Shown here piece after piece: positions 56,883 to 64,000 of a stretch of 64,000 nt of DNA. The notes under the pieces are model-generated. The model saw only the letters and a program-made list of their open reading frames with translations. It made no database searches and was not told where the DNA came from. Position 1 is the first letter of the stretch; each line of letters begins with the position of its first letter. Source of the DNA: Microcaldota archaeon (GTDB lineage Archaea; Micrarchaeota; Micrarchaeia; Micrarchaeales; CABMGC01); contig JAJZJQ010000003.1 of NCBI GenBank assembly GCA_021851065.1, forward strand, positions 1-64,000, read 5' to 3'. The translations under genes and the position numbers were made by a program.

Positions 56883-58618
56883 TAATACTTTCTTTCCTCT
56901 GGCTCAAACTCGCCCAGCTTCACAGGCAGGTATGATATGCTTACCCCTGACTGCGAGAGGTATGCTATGGTATGCTTTAGCCAGTGCCTATCATCGCGTT
57001 TTGGATGCTCTATGACTACATGGGCGCCGCGGCTCTCCCTCCTGTTAAGGGCGCAGTGCGTCACAACCATTGCCAGGTCCACAAGGTTTATGGTCTCGAA
57101 TGCGTCGCGCAGATTGGTGTTGTACGTGCTGCCCTTATCCGCAACATGCATCCTCGCTACAGACTTGCGCAGACCAGCCAGCTCCTGCTGCGCCCTGGCC
57201 ATCCCTTTCATGTTCCTGAACACATACATATACCTGCCCATTATTCCCTGCAGTTCATCCCTTATCTGATATGGGGTTATGTCTCCTTTATTGTCAATGA
57301 CATCGGCTATGTGCGCCTCTTCGTCTTGGGCAATTGAATAGAACCTGTCCGGATCTGGCGCTGCGCGCTGCGCGTATGCCGCAGCCTCTTTTCCGGTTAT
57401 GCTGCCCCATACCGAGCACTGGCTAAGGGAATTGCTGCCCAGTCTGTTGGCTCCGTGGACGCTGACGCATGCGCATTCGCCTACGGCCCACAGTCCCTTG
57501 AACAGGCTGCCATTGCCGTGCACAACGTTCCCGTTTATGTCAGTATGTATGCCCCCCATGGTAAAGTGGGCAACAGGCCGTATTGGTATCATTTCTGTTG
57601 CAGGATCTATGTTGAGCATCTTCATTGCAAGCTCCTTGACCATTGGCAGCCTCTCGTCTATTCTGCCCTTTGGCAGGTGCCGTAAATCAAGATGCACGTA
57701 TTCGAGACCGGAGACGGGATCCTTTAGGCCCCTGCCAGCATTTATCTCGCTGATTATGGCCCTTGAAACAATGTCCCGGGGGGCAAGCTCCATCTTGCTC
57801 TTTGCATAGCGCTCCATGAAGCGCTCTCCCTTGGAATTGCGAAGGTATCCGCCCTCGCCCCTTGATGCCTCGGTTATAAGTATCCCGCTTGGCACAAGCC
57901 CGGTAGGATGGAACTGGACAAACTCCATGTCCTTTAATGCTGCGCCTGCGCGCATGGCCATGGCAGTGCCGTCGCCCGTATTTGAATATGAGTTTGTGGT
58001 GAATCCGAATATCCTGGAAAATCCCCCTGTCGCTATGATCACTGATTTTGCCTTGAATGCCTTTACGCTGCGGTCAGCCATGTCGAATGTGACGAACCCG
58101 TGCACATTGCCCTTGTCTGCCACAAGTGACGTTGCAAAATGCTCGTGGAAGACGTCTATGTTGCCATGGCCTATAAGCTCGTCGTACAGGGCCCTCATTA
58201 TGAAGAATCCGGTCTTGTCTGCTGCAAACGCAGTGCGCGGCACGCTCATTCCCCCAAAAGGCCTCTGGGCTATCCTGTCGTTGTCAGTCCTGTTCCATGG
58301 CACGCCTATGTTGTTTAGGAAACGTATAGCCTGTGGGGCGTTCTTTACAAGCACGTCAACCGCATCCTGGTCTGCCAGATAATCCGAGCCTTTTACAGTA
58401 TCATACGCGTGCAGCTTCTCGCTGTCCTTATTGTGCTGGGGATACAGCACCCCTGAAATGCCCCCCTCGGCGGCCACCGAGTGGCTCCTCATCACATGGA
58501 GTTTTGAAACAATGGCTATCCTGAGTTTGCCCTTGGATTCGACACTGGCATGTATTGCAGCCGAAAGACCCGCTATCCCGCTCCCAAGCACTGCGATGTC
58601 ATAATCGAGTATTTCCAT
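56882..58618 (-). CDS. sdhA: Succinate dehydrogenase/fumarate reductase flavoprotein subunit
   Basis: YDIAVLGSGIAGLSAAIHA, RSHSVAAEGGISGVL, FVQFHPTGLVPSGILITEASRGEGGYLRN, HGANRLGSNSL. Confidence 0.96.
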   Translation of the reverse strand: MEILDYDIAVLGSGIAGLSAAIHASVESKGKLRIAIVSKLHVMRSHSVAAEGGISGVLYPQHNKDSEKLHAYDTVKGSDYLADQDAVDVLVKNAPQAIRFLNNIGVPWNRTDNDRIAQRPFGGMSVPRTAFAADKTGFFIMRALYDELIGHGNIDVFHEHFATSLVADKGNVHGFVTFDMADRSVKAFKAKSVIIATGGFSRIFGFTTNSYSNTGDGTAMAMRAGAALKDMEFVQFHPTGLVPSGILITEASRGEGGYLRNSKGERFMERYAKSKMELAPRDIVSRAIISEINAGRGLKDPVSGLEYVHLDLRHLPKGRIDERLPMVKELAMKMLNIDPATEMIPIRPVAHFTMGGIHTDINGNVVHGNGSLFKGLWAVGECACVSVHGANRLGSNSLSQCSVWGSITGKEAAAYAQRAAPDPDRFYSIAQDEEAHIADVIDNKGDITPYQIRDELQGIMGRYMYVFRNMKGMARAQQELAGLRKSVARMHVADKGSTYNTNLRDAFETINLVDLAMVVTHCALNRRESRGAHVVIEHPKRDDRHWLKHTIAYLSQSGVSISYLPVKLGEFEPEERKY

Positions 58619-58684
58619 TAATTAGAGTGCTGCTGTTTTAGTATTAAAAAGTATTGCAGGGGAGCCCATGTAGTTGTGTAAAGG

Positions 58685-59371
58685 TTACTTTACAACGCTG
58701 CCGTTATGTTTCTTGCCTGCAAGGGCCAGCCTGAATTCTTTTATATCATCGTTTATGAACCGTATCTCTATTCCTGCCCTCTTTGCAAGCTTGCTTGCGA
58801 ATAAGTCGAAGATGAAAGTGGCATCAGCCTCCCTGGTATCGTACTTTGATGCAATCCCTACAAGCGTGCTGTGGGTGAGCTCTGGAAGCCTCTTCGCGCC
58901 CTTCATTGATGGGGGCCTATCGTAGACATACGAGCCGTTGCCTATGTTTATCATGACCTTGCTGTTTACCACCTCTGAAGCGAGCACAGCCACAGCGTCA
59001 GTAGTCATGCCTGGCAGAAGGCCACCCATTACCACCACATCGCTGCTGCGGGTTGCGGCTCTTAGCTCCTCCAGGCTTGTTACGACATTGGGATAGGTCT
59101 GCATCGTTGAGAATATGTCCTTGACTATTAGCGCATTTATGCGCGTTATGGCTATGGCTATTTCATCGAGCACTTCATTGTTCTTTATTATCTGCCTTGC
59201 AGGCTGTGTGTATAGCCTGCTGGCATACCCTCCTCCCACAATTACTATGAATTTGCATCTCCCGGTGTACCCCTTTATAGCATCAAGCAGCTTCTTGATG
59301 TAGTTTACGTTTACGCCGTTCTTCCTGAATACTACATGCCCGCCAAGCGATATGCATATGGTTTCCATCAT
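58685..59371 (-). CDS. pyrH: Archaeal UMP kinase (amino-acid kinase fold)
   Basis: ICISLGGHVV, FIVIVGGGYASRLY, NNEVLDEIAIAITRINALIV, VMGGLLPGMTTDAVAVLASE. Confidence 0.82.
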   Translation of the reverse strand: MMETICISLGGHVVFRKNGVNVNYIKKLLDAIKGYTGRCKFIVIVGGGYASRLYTQPARQIIKNNEVLDEIAIAITRINALIVKDIFSTMQTYPNVVTSLEELRAATRSSDVVVMGGLLPGMTTDAVAVLASEVVNSKVMINIGNGSYVYDRPPSMKGAKRLPELTHSTLVGIASKYDTREADATFIFDLFASKLAKRAGIEIRFINDDIKEFRLALAGKKHNGSVVK

Positions 59372-59378
59372 TGCACCT

Positions 59379-60281
59379 TTAGCTTACCTTGTTCAACAAA
59401 TATAAGAGTATCGCCTTGCCGACATGCAGCTTGTTTTCGGCCTGCACCCAGGCTATACTGCTTTTGCCATCGAGTACTTCAGAGGTTATCTCCTCCCCGC
59501 GGTGTGCAGGCAGGCAGTGCATCACTCTGGCACCGTCACTGGCAAAACGCAGTGTTTTGCTGTTGAGCTGGTACGGGGCGAATAGTTTTCTTCTCTTTGA
59601 AGCCTGCGCTTCCTCCCCCATGCTCACGAAAGTGTCGGTATAGACTACGTCGCACCCTTCAAGCCCGTCTTCCATGTCGTCAGATACCTCTACAGTGGAA
59701 TATTTGCTTGCCGCATCGACATACTTGCGGCTGGGCACGCATGCATCGGGACCTACTAGCGAGACCTGCATGCCCGTCTTGGCTGCGGTGACCATTAGCG
59801 AGTTGGCCGTATTTGTGGCTATGTCACCTACAAAGGCTATCCTTAGCCCTTTCAGCTTTCCGAAGACCTGCTTTATTGTATATACATCGGCAAGGGCCTG
59901 CGTGGGATGCTCGGCATCGCTAAGTGCGTTTATGACAGGCACGCCTGCCGCTGCGGCAAGATCCTCTATGTCGCTGTGCTTGTACACCCTTGCGGCTATT
60001 ATGTCTACATAGGAGCCAAGCACCCTTGCCGTGTCATGGATAGTCTCCCCGCGGGAGATCTGCGAAGTGTGCGAATCTATATACACGCAAGACCCTCCAA
60101 GTTCATGCATTGCAGCCTCAAGCGAGACTCTTGTACGCGTGGAGGTCTTCTCGAACAGAAGTGCGAGCAGGGGGCTGGACTTAGAAAGCGGACTTGCTGC
60201 AGACCTCTTCAACCTGCTGGAAAGATCAAGCAGTGTAGCTATCTCTTTTTGCGACAGATCAAGCGAGCTGAGCAGATTCAA
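59379..60281 (-). CDS. argF: Ornithine carbamoyltransferase-like protein
   Basis: FEKTSTRTRVSLEAAMHELGG, DAEHPTQALADVYTI, DVVYTDTFVSMGEE, MHCLPAHRGEEITSEVLDG. Confidence 0.9.
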   Translation of the reverse strand: MNLLSSLDLSQKEIATLLDLSSRLKRSAASPLSKSSPLLALLFEKTSTRTRVSLEAAMHELGGSCVYIDSHTSQISRGETIHDTARVLGSYVDIIAARVYKHSDIEDLAAAAGVPVINALSDAEHPTQALADVYTIKQVFGKLKGLRIAFVGDIATNTANSLMVTAAKTGMQVSLVGPDACVPSRKYVDAASKYSTVEVSDDMEDGLEGCDVVYTDTFVSMGEEAQASKRRKLFAPYQLNSKTLRFASDGARVMHCLPAHRGEEITSEVLDGKSSIAWVQAENKLHVGKAILLYLLNKVS

Positions 60282-60285
60282 GTTA

Positions 60286-60669
60286 CTACCCGAAGATCAT
60301 TCCAAGCCCTTGCTCGCTCTCTGATCTTTCCTTCTCTATCTCCCCGACTATCTTCTGCTCCAGATCGGAATCTGCGCGCTTGAGTTCAGGGTATAGCTTT
60401 TTGAGCTTTGATTCGGCCTTCTCGAGGAAATCGTCTGTGGAACTTATCGTTAGATAGCATTTCTCCCTGTCCAGCCCAAGGACTATGCCGTCCTTTAGCC
60501 AGTAGTCCTGGCGCGCGAATATGACATTGGCCTCTGCATCCTCCTTTAGCTTTGCCAGCTCCTCGTCAGTCTTGCTCTTGTCCAGGTATGGATCGTACTC
60601 TAGGGTTTTCTTCAGGGACTCGAAGTCCTTCCTGTCGCAGATGTATGTTCTAGCTGGGATCCCAAACAC
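60286..60669 (-). CDS. Hypothetical protein
   Basis: 127 aa, tightly packed between argF and eS8, Lys/Glu-rich. Confidence 0.6.
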   Translation of the reverse strand: MFGIPARTYICDRKDFESLKKTLEYDPYLDKSKTDEELAKLKEDAEANVIFARQDYWLKDGIVLGLDREKCYLTISSTDDFLEKAESKLKKLYPELKRADSDLEQKIVGEIEKERSESEQGLGMIFG

Positions 60670-61062
60670 CTATACTTTAACAGCGTTGATGAAGCCTTCC
60701 CTTCCGGGCCTGTTGGTAACCATGGCCTTGCCTTCTTCTGTGTCTATGACTGTGCCCTTTGTTATTATGTTAAGACGCGCAAAGTTCCTGTTGTCCTTGG
60801 ACTCAAGGATTGAGGTTATCTTTACCTTCTTGTAGGATTTTCCGATCAGCAGGTTGGCGTAGCCGGCGTACTGCATCCTATCCCTTGCGCTCCCGCCCCT
60901 TATGCGGGCCTTCTTGGAGCTGTTCTGTGCTGCAAGCCTTGTAGACGCGAAATATCCCCCCATCTCATGCCTCTTCTTGTCCCTGTTCTTAAGCCTCTTC
61001 TTTCCGTTGCCCTTAAGCTTCCTGTGGGACTTGCCGTGGAATTGCGATCCGAACTGGCTCAT
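60670..61062 (-). CDS. rps8e: Ribosomal protein eS8
   Basis: FHGKSHRKLKGNGKKRLKNRDKKRHEMGGYFASTRL…VIDTEEGKAMVTNRPGREGFINAVKV. Confidence 0.95.
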   Translation of the reverse strand: MSQFGSQFHGKSHRKLKGNGKKRLKNRDKKRHEMGGYFASTRLAAQNSSKKARIRGGSARDRMQYAGYANLLIGKSYKKVKITSILESKDNRNFARLNIITKGTVIDTEEGKAMVTNRPGREGFINAVKV

Positions 61063-61124
61063 ATCATCATCTAATCGTTAGTATATGCCAATTATATAAA
61101 TATGAAGGAATTTAAACATATCTT

Positions 61125-61586
61125 ATGGTGGAAGAGAGTGCAGCCAGGAGCGTAAAGCTGCCTGTTTTCGGTAATCCGGTGGCCTACAGGGCTGACTTGA
61201 CAGGCAGTGTGGATGCCATGATAAATGAGGCCATGAAGCTGTCCAGGGATGATGACTTTGTACTGATAATTAAGGACAGCAGGGAGATCGAGAAAAGGCT
61301 GCTTGCCGCCTATGTGAGCGCTGTGATAAGGCATAATGACAACTCGATGCACTCAAAGTCCCTCTCCCTTGAGACCATGCTGTTCGCGGCGGGCACGATG
61401 AATATAGGGAACGCTGTTGGGAAGGTGAAGGCAAGCAGCAGGTTCATAGTCTTCTCCACTAAGGAAAAACTTGCGCAGGAGCTGTTCTCAAGGTTTGGGA
61501 TCAGAAAGCCAAGAAAATGCAGTCTGGAGCTTGACCCTGCCATAACAAGCGATGTGGCACTGGCTGCGATAAGGGAGGATAAATAG
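61125..61586 (+). CDS. KEOPS complex subunit Cgi121-like protein
   Basis: SKSLSLETMLFAAGTMNIGNAVGKVKASSRFIVFSTKEKLAQELFSRFGI matches the Cgi121 pattern. Confidence 0.75.
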   Translation: MVEESAARSVKLPVFGNPVAYRADLTGSVDAMINEAMKLSRDDDFVLIIKDSREIEKRLLAAYVSAVIRHNDNSMHSKSLSLETMLFAAGTMNIGNAVGKVKASSRFIVFSTKEKLAQELFSRFGIRKPRKCSLELDPAITSDVALAAIREDK

Positions 61587-61609
61587 CCATATGGCATGGC
61601 GCACGCTAA

Positions 61610-62269
61610 TCAAAGACTATCCTGGAACTCCGCATTAAGTATCGAGCATATATGCTCGGCCTTCTTCTTGCCTATCTTGTCTACCTTCATGAGTTCCTTT
61701 GCGTCTGCGCTCGCTACTCCCTTTATCGTCTTGAAGTGAACAAGCATCTTGTGTGCGAGCTTTGGGCCTATCCCGGGTATGGACCCGAGTATGAGCGTTT
61801 GCCACTCGTAAGTAGTGTATGCCTTCTTTAGCCCTGTAAGCCTGGGCTCCCTTTTCTCGGCTGCCTGCTCCCTCTGTGCGACCTTGGATAGTATTGCGGC
61901 CGTGTGCTGGGGGCCATGCGAAGCGATGACCTGGATGTTATAGTCGATATATAGCTTGAGTATCGTGCCAAGTATCACGTTGTCGCCCAGCCTGTGCTGT
62001 GCCTCATCCCCCTCGATTATCAGTATCGGCTTGCCGAAACTCTCATGCAGCCTTCCAACTTGCTCAAAGAGCCTGCCGTCCATTATGGAACTTTCAAAAT
62101 CGCTTATTGTCTTGCGCTCCACACATATCCTGTCTGATATTATGTAGTCGCCTACAGGCAGCTGTGCGAAGTTTAAGTCTACGCCCGATACGGATAGAGA
62201 GTCCATTATATCCATGTTCCTCTCCCTATTGTCTACTATTATCTTTAGAGACTGCTGTTGCATAAGCAT
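61610..62269 (-). CDS. xpf: XPF/ERCC4-type nuclease (helicase-less)
   Basis: IVDNRERN, VGDYIISDRICVERKTISDFESSIMDGRLFEQ nuclease motif, C-terminal (HhH)2 SIPGIGPKLAHKML. Confidence 0.93.
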   Translation of the reverse strand: MLMQQQSLKIIVDNRERNMDIMDSLSVSGVDLNFAQLPVGDYIISDRICVERKTISDFESSIMDGRLFEQVGRLHESFGKPILIIEGDEAQHRLGDNVILGTILKLYIDYNIQVIASHGPQHTAAILSKVAQREQAAEKREPRLTGLKKAYTTYEWQTLILGSIPGIGPKLAHKMLVHFKTIKGVASADAKELMKVDKIGKKKAEHICSILNAEFQDSL

Positions 62270-62411
62270 CTTTGGCTTGCTAAGTATTTAAGCATGCGTA
62301 GGCGCAGACCTGATTCTGCCATTGGCTGGCAGATTGCAATAGGCATTCCCATTGGCTCCAGAAACTCCATTCCTTTATATTATTGCTCGCAGATCCATAA
62401 TCATTGATAAG

Positions 62412-63176
62412 ATGGCAAGAAAGCTCAGCACGAGAAAACGCCCGGATAGGGACGTCCACATGATAAGGGAGCAGCTAAAGATCGAGGAAGGGATATTTGA
62501 TACCAGGACCATGATGTGCCTGTGGCGTATGTTCAACCACAGTGTAGTAACAAGGCTGGACTTCGTGCTAAAGACGGGCAAGGAAGCCGATGTGTATATA
62601 GCCGATGCAGGAGAGAAGGCGCAGGGGAGCGAATACGTGATACTTAAGATATTTAGGATTGAGACCTCAAGCTTCCCAAAGCGCATGGATTACATTATAG
62701 GCGACCCGCGCTTTGGAAAGGTAAAGAGCAGCGTGCATGAAGTGGTAAATACATGGTGCAAGAAGGAGTATGGCAACCTCAAGGCAGCCGAGATAGCAGG
62801 AGTGCATGCCCCAAGACCTTATTACTTCAAGGGTAATGTGCTTGCGATGGAATTCATAGGAGTTGGGGGAAAACCAGCAAAGACGCTCAAGGAGACCGAG
62901 CTCGATGAGCCGCAGCAGACTCTTGACCTGATCCTGGCCGACATAAAGAAGCTCTATGCGGCAGAGCTTGTTCACGGCGACATAAGCGAGTACAACGTGC
63001 TTATGGAAAGGGATGTGCCGTATCTCATTGACTTCGGGCAGGCTGTGGTGCTGAATCATCCAAGAGCGCAGGAGTTTCTTGAGCGCGACGTGCGCAACAT
63101 ACTTGGCTACTTCTCAAGGAGATACAACATAACCAAAGATGAGGACAAAGTCATTGATGAGATTACGGGAAGATGA
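62412..63176 (+). CDS. rio1: RIO1-type serine protein kinase
   Basis: TGKEADVYIAD, ILKIFRIETSSFPKRMDYI, ELVHGDISEYNVL, LIDFGQAV. Confidence 0.95.
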   Translation: MARKLSTRKRPDRDVHMIREQLKIEEGIFDTRTMMCLWRMFNHSVVTRLDFVLKTGKEADVYIADAGEKAQGSEYVILKIFRIETSSFPKRMDYIIGDPRFGKVKSSVHEVVNTWCKKEYGNLKAAEIAGVHAPRPYYFKGNVLAMEFIGVGGKPAKTLKETELDEPQQTLDLILADIKKLYAAELVHGDISEYNVLMERDVPYLIDFGQAVVLNHPRAQEFLERDVRNILGYFSRRYNITKDEDKVIDEITGR

Positions 63177-63527
63177 TTATGCCTGTGGTATCTGGAATCC
63201 CTTCTGCTTGAGCGTGTCCTTGTCCATCAGGCTGTACCTGTAGATTACATCGCCCTTCTCGTCCCCCTGAACGACCCACGGCTTCACAAGCACTGGATCT
63301 CCCTCCTTTATCCAGAATTGCCTCTTTAGCCTTCCGGGTATGGCGCATATGCGCTCCTTATTGTCAGAGCACAACACAAGGAATTTCGATGCGCCAAGGG
63401 CCCTTACTACTATGCCCACTATTTCGTTGTCCCTTGGAAGCGTTATCCTGCGCTCCTCCCCAGGGCTTGCGCTCCTGCCGCGTTTCCTGTGGAACCCTCC
63501 TCTGCCTCTTCCTCGTCCAAACGGCAT
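63177..63527 (-). CDS. eif1A: Translation initiation factor aIF1A
   Basis: ITLPRDNEIVGIVVRALGASKFLVLCSDNKERICAIPGRLKRQFWIKEGDPVLVKPW. Confidence 0.94.
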   Translation of the reverse strand: MPFGRGRGRGGFHRKRGRSASPGEERRITLPRDNEIVGIVVRALGASKFLVLCSDNKERICAIPGRLKRQFWIKEGDPVLVKPWVVQGDEKGDVIYRYSLMDKDTLKQKGFQIPQA

Positions 63528-63531
63528 AACA

Positions 63532-63951
63532 TCACGAATTCTTGACAGTGTACTTTGCGCCGCATGCTTCGCATACTATTGTGGTGTAGCCGCGGCTGAT
63601 TGCCTGCACATGGGTGTCTGGTTTGTGGCACTCCTTGCAGATTATATATAGCTCGAAGTACCTCCTAAGCTTCTCGTTAAGCGTATTTAGTTGTATCTTG
63701 GCCATTATGATTAGACTCTGGTTCTCCACAGATACCGGAGCTGCTAGCTCCTTTGTAAGGTACTTGGCCACCTCGTCCTTGTCCCTGCGTGCAACGTCAG
63801 CAATCTGAGCCAGATTGCGTATTACCGTACGATTGCCCTGGACCAGCACATCGGCGTCAGGTATCTTGAAGTCCGACTTCTCCTCCGATAGACTGGGCAA
63901 CTGGCTAAATGCGCGGTCTAGCAGCTGGTCGTAATTCATGGTAATTATCAT
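63532..63951 (-). CDS. eif2b: Translation initiation factor aIF2 beta subunit
   Basis: VQGNRTVIRNLAQIADVARRDKDEVAKYLTKEL; CKECHKPDT…CEACGAKY zinc ribbon. Confidence 0.94.
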   Translation of the reverse strand: MIITMNYDQLLDRAFSQLPSLSEEKSDFKIPDADVLVQGNRTVIRNLAQIADVARRDKDEVAKYLTKELAAPVSVENQSLIIMAKIQLNTLNEKLRRYFELYIICKECHKPDTHVQAISRGYTTIVCEACGAKYTVKNS

Positions 63952-64000
63952 GCTGCCAATAGTATATATAGCTATTTATCTCAGTTACGCTGGCGTTGCT

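Noticed and set aside
1-64000. CRISPR arrays, rRNA operons, toxin-antitoxin or restriction cassettes
   Set aside because: No regularly spaced repeats, no rRNA-like conserved segments and no recognisable TA or R-M pair were seen when reading the window.

Overview
This 64 kb window is gene-dense archaeal chromosome. It carries archaeal-type EF-2, eS/eL ribosomal proteins, a histone, CarS, PDCD5, aIF6, aIF2-beta, RpoL, KEOPS Cgi121 and archaeal FEN1. Gene content suggests a small-genome, DPANN/Micrarchaeota-like organism, but that placement is inference. Most of the window is housekeeping: translation clusters, Sec/SRP export, alanyl- and arginyl-tRNA synthetases, repair nucleases and a succinate dehydrogenase/fumarase-aspartase operon. 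Features missed by the supplied ORF track: (i) the 3' end of a TnpB-type IS200/IS605-like element with a terminal hairpin at the left edge; (ii) a very compact (~237 nt) RNase P RNA on the minus strand at 1254-1490; (iii) short genes for eL24, eL39 and Sec61-beta/SecG; (iv) a frameshifted pseudogene near 18.3-18.7 kb; (v) a tRNA-Leu(CAG). The most unusual observations are the compact RNase P RNA, a predicted SdhD-SdhB (membrane anchor/iron-sulfur subunit) fusion, non-consensus residues in the EF-2 P-loop and in the uS12 PNSA loop, low-complexity tails on several ribosomal proteins, a ThiI gene without a conventional start codon, and a 1629-aa repeat surface protein next to a MacB-like ABC system. 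I saw no CRISPR array and no clear, wholly new multi-gene defence system.
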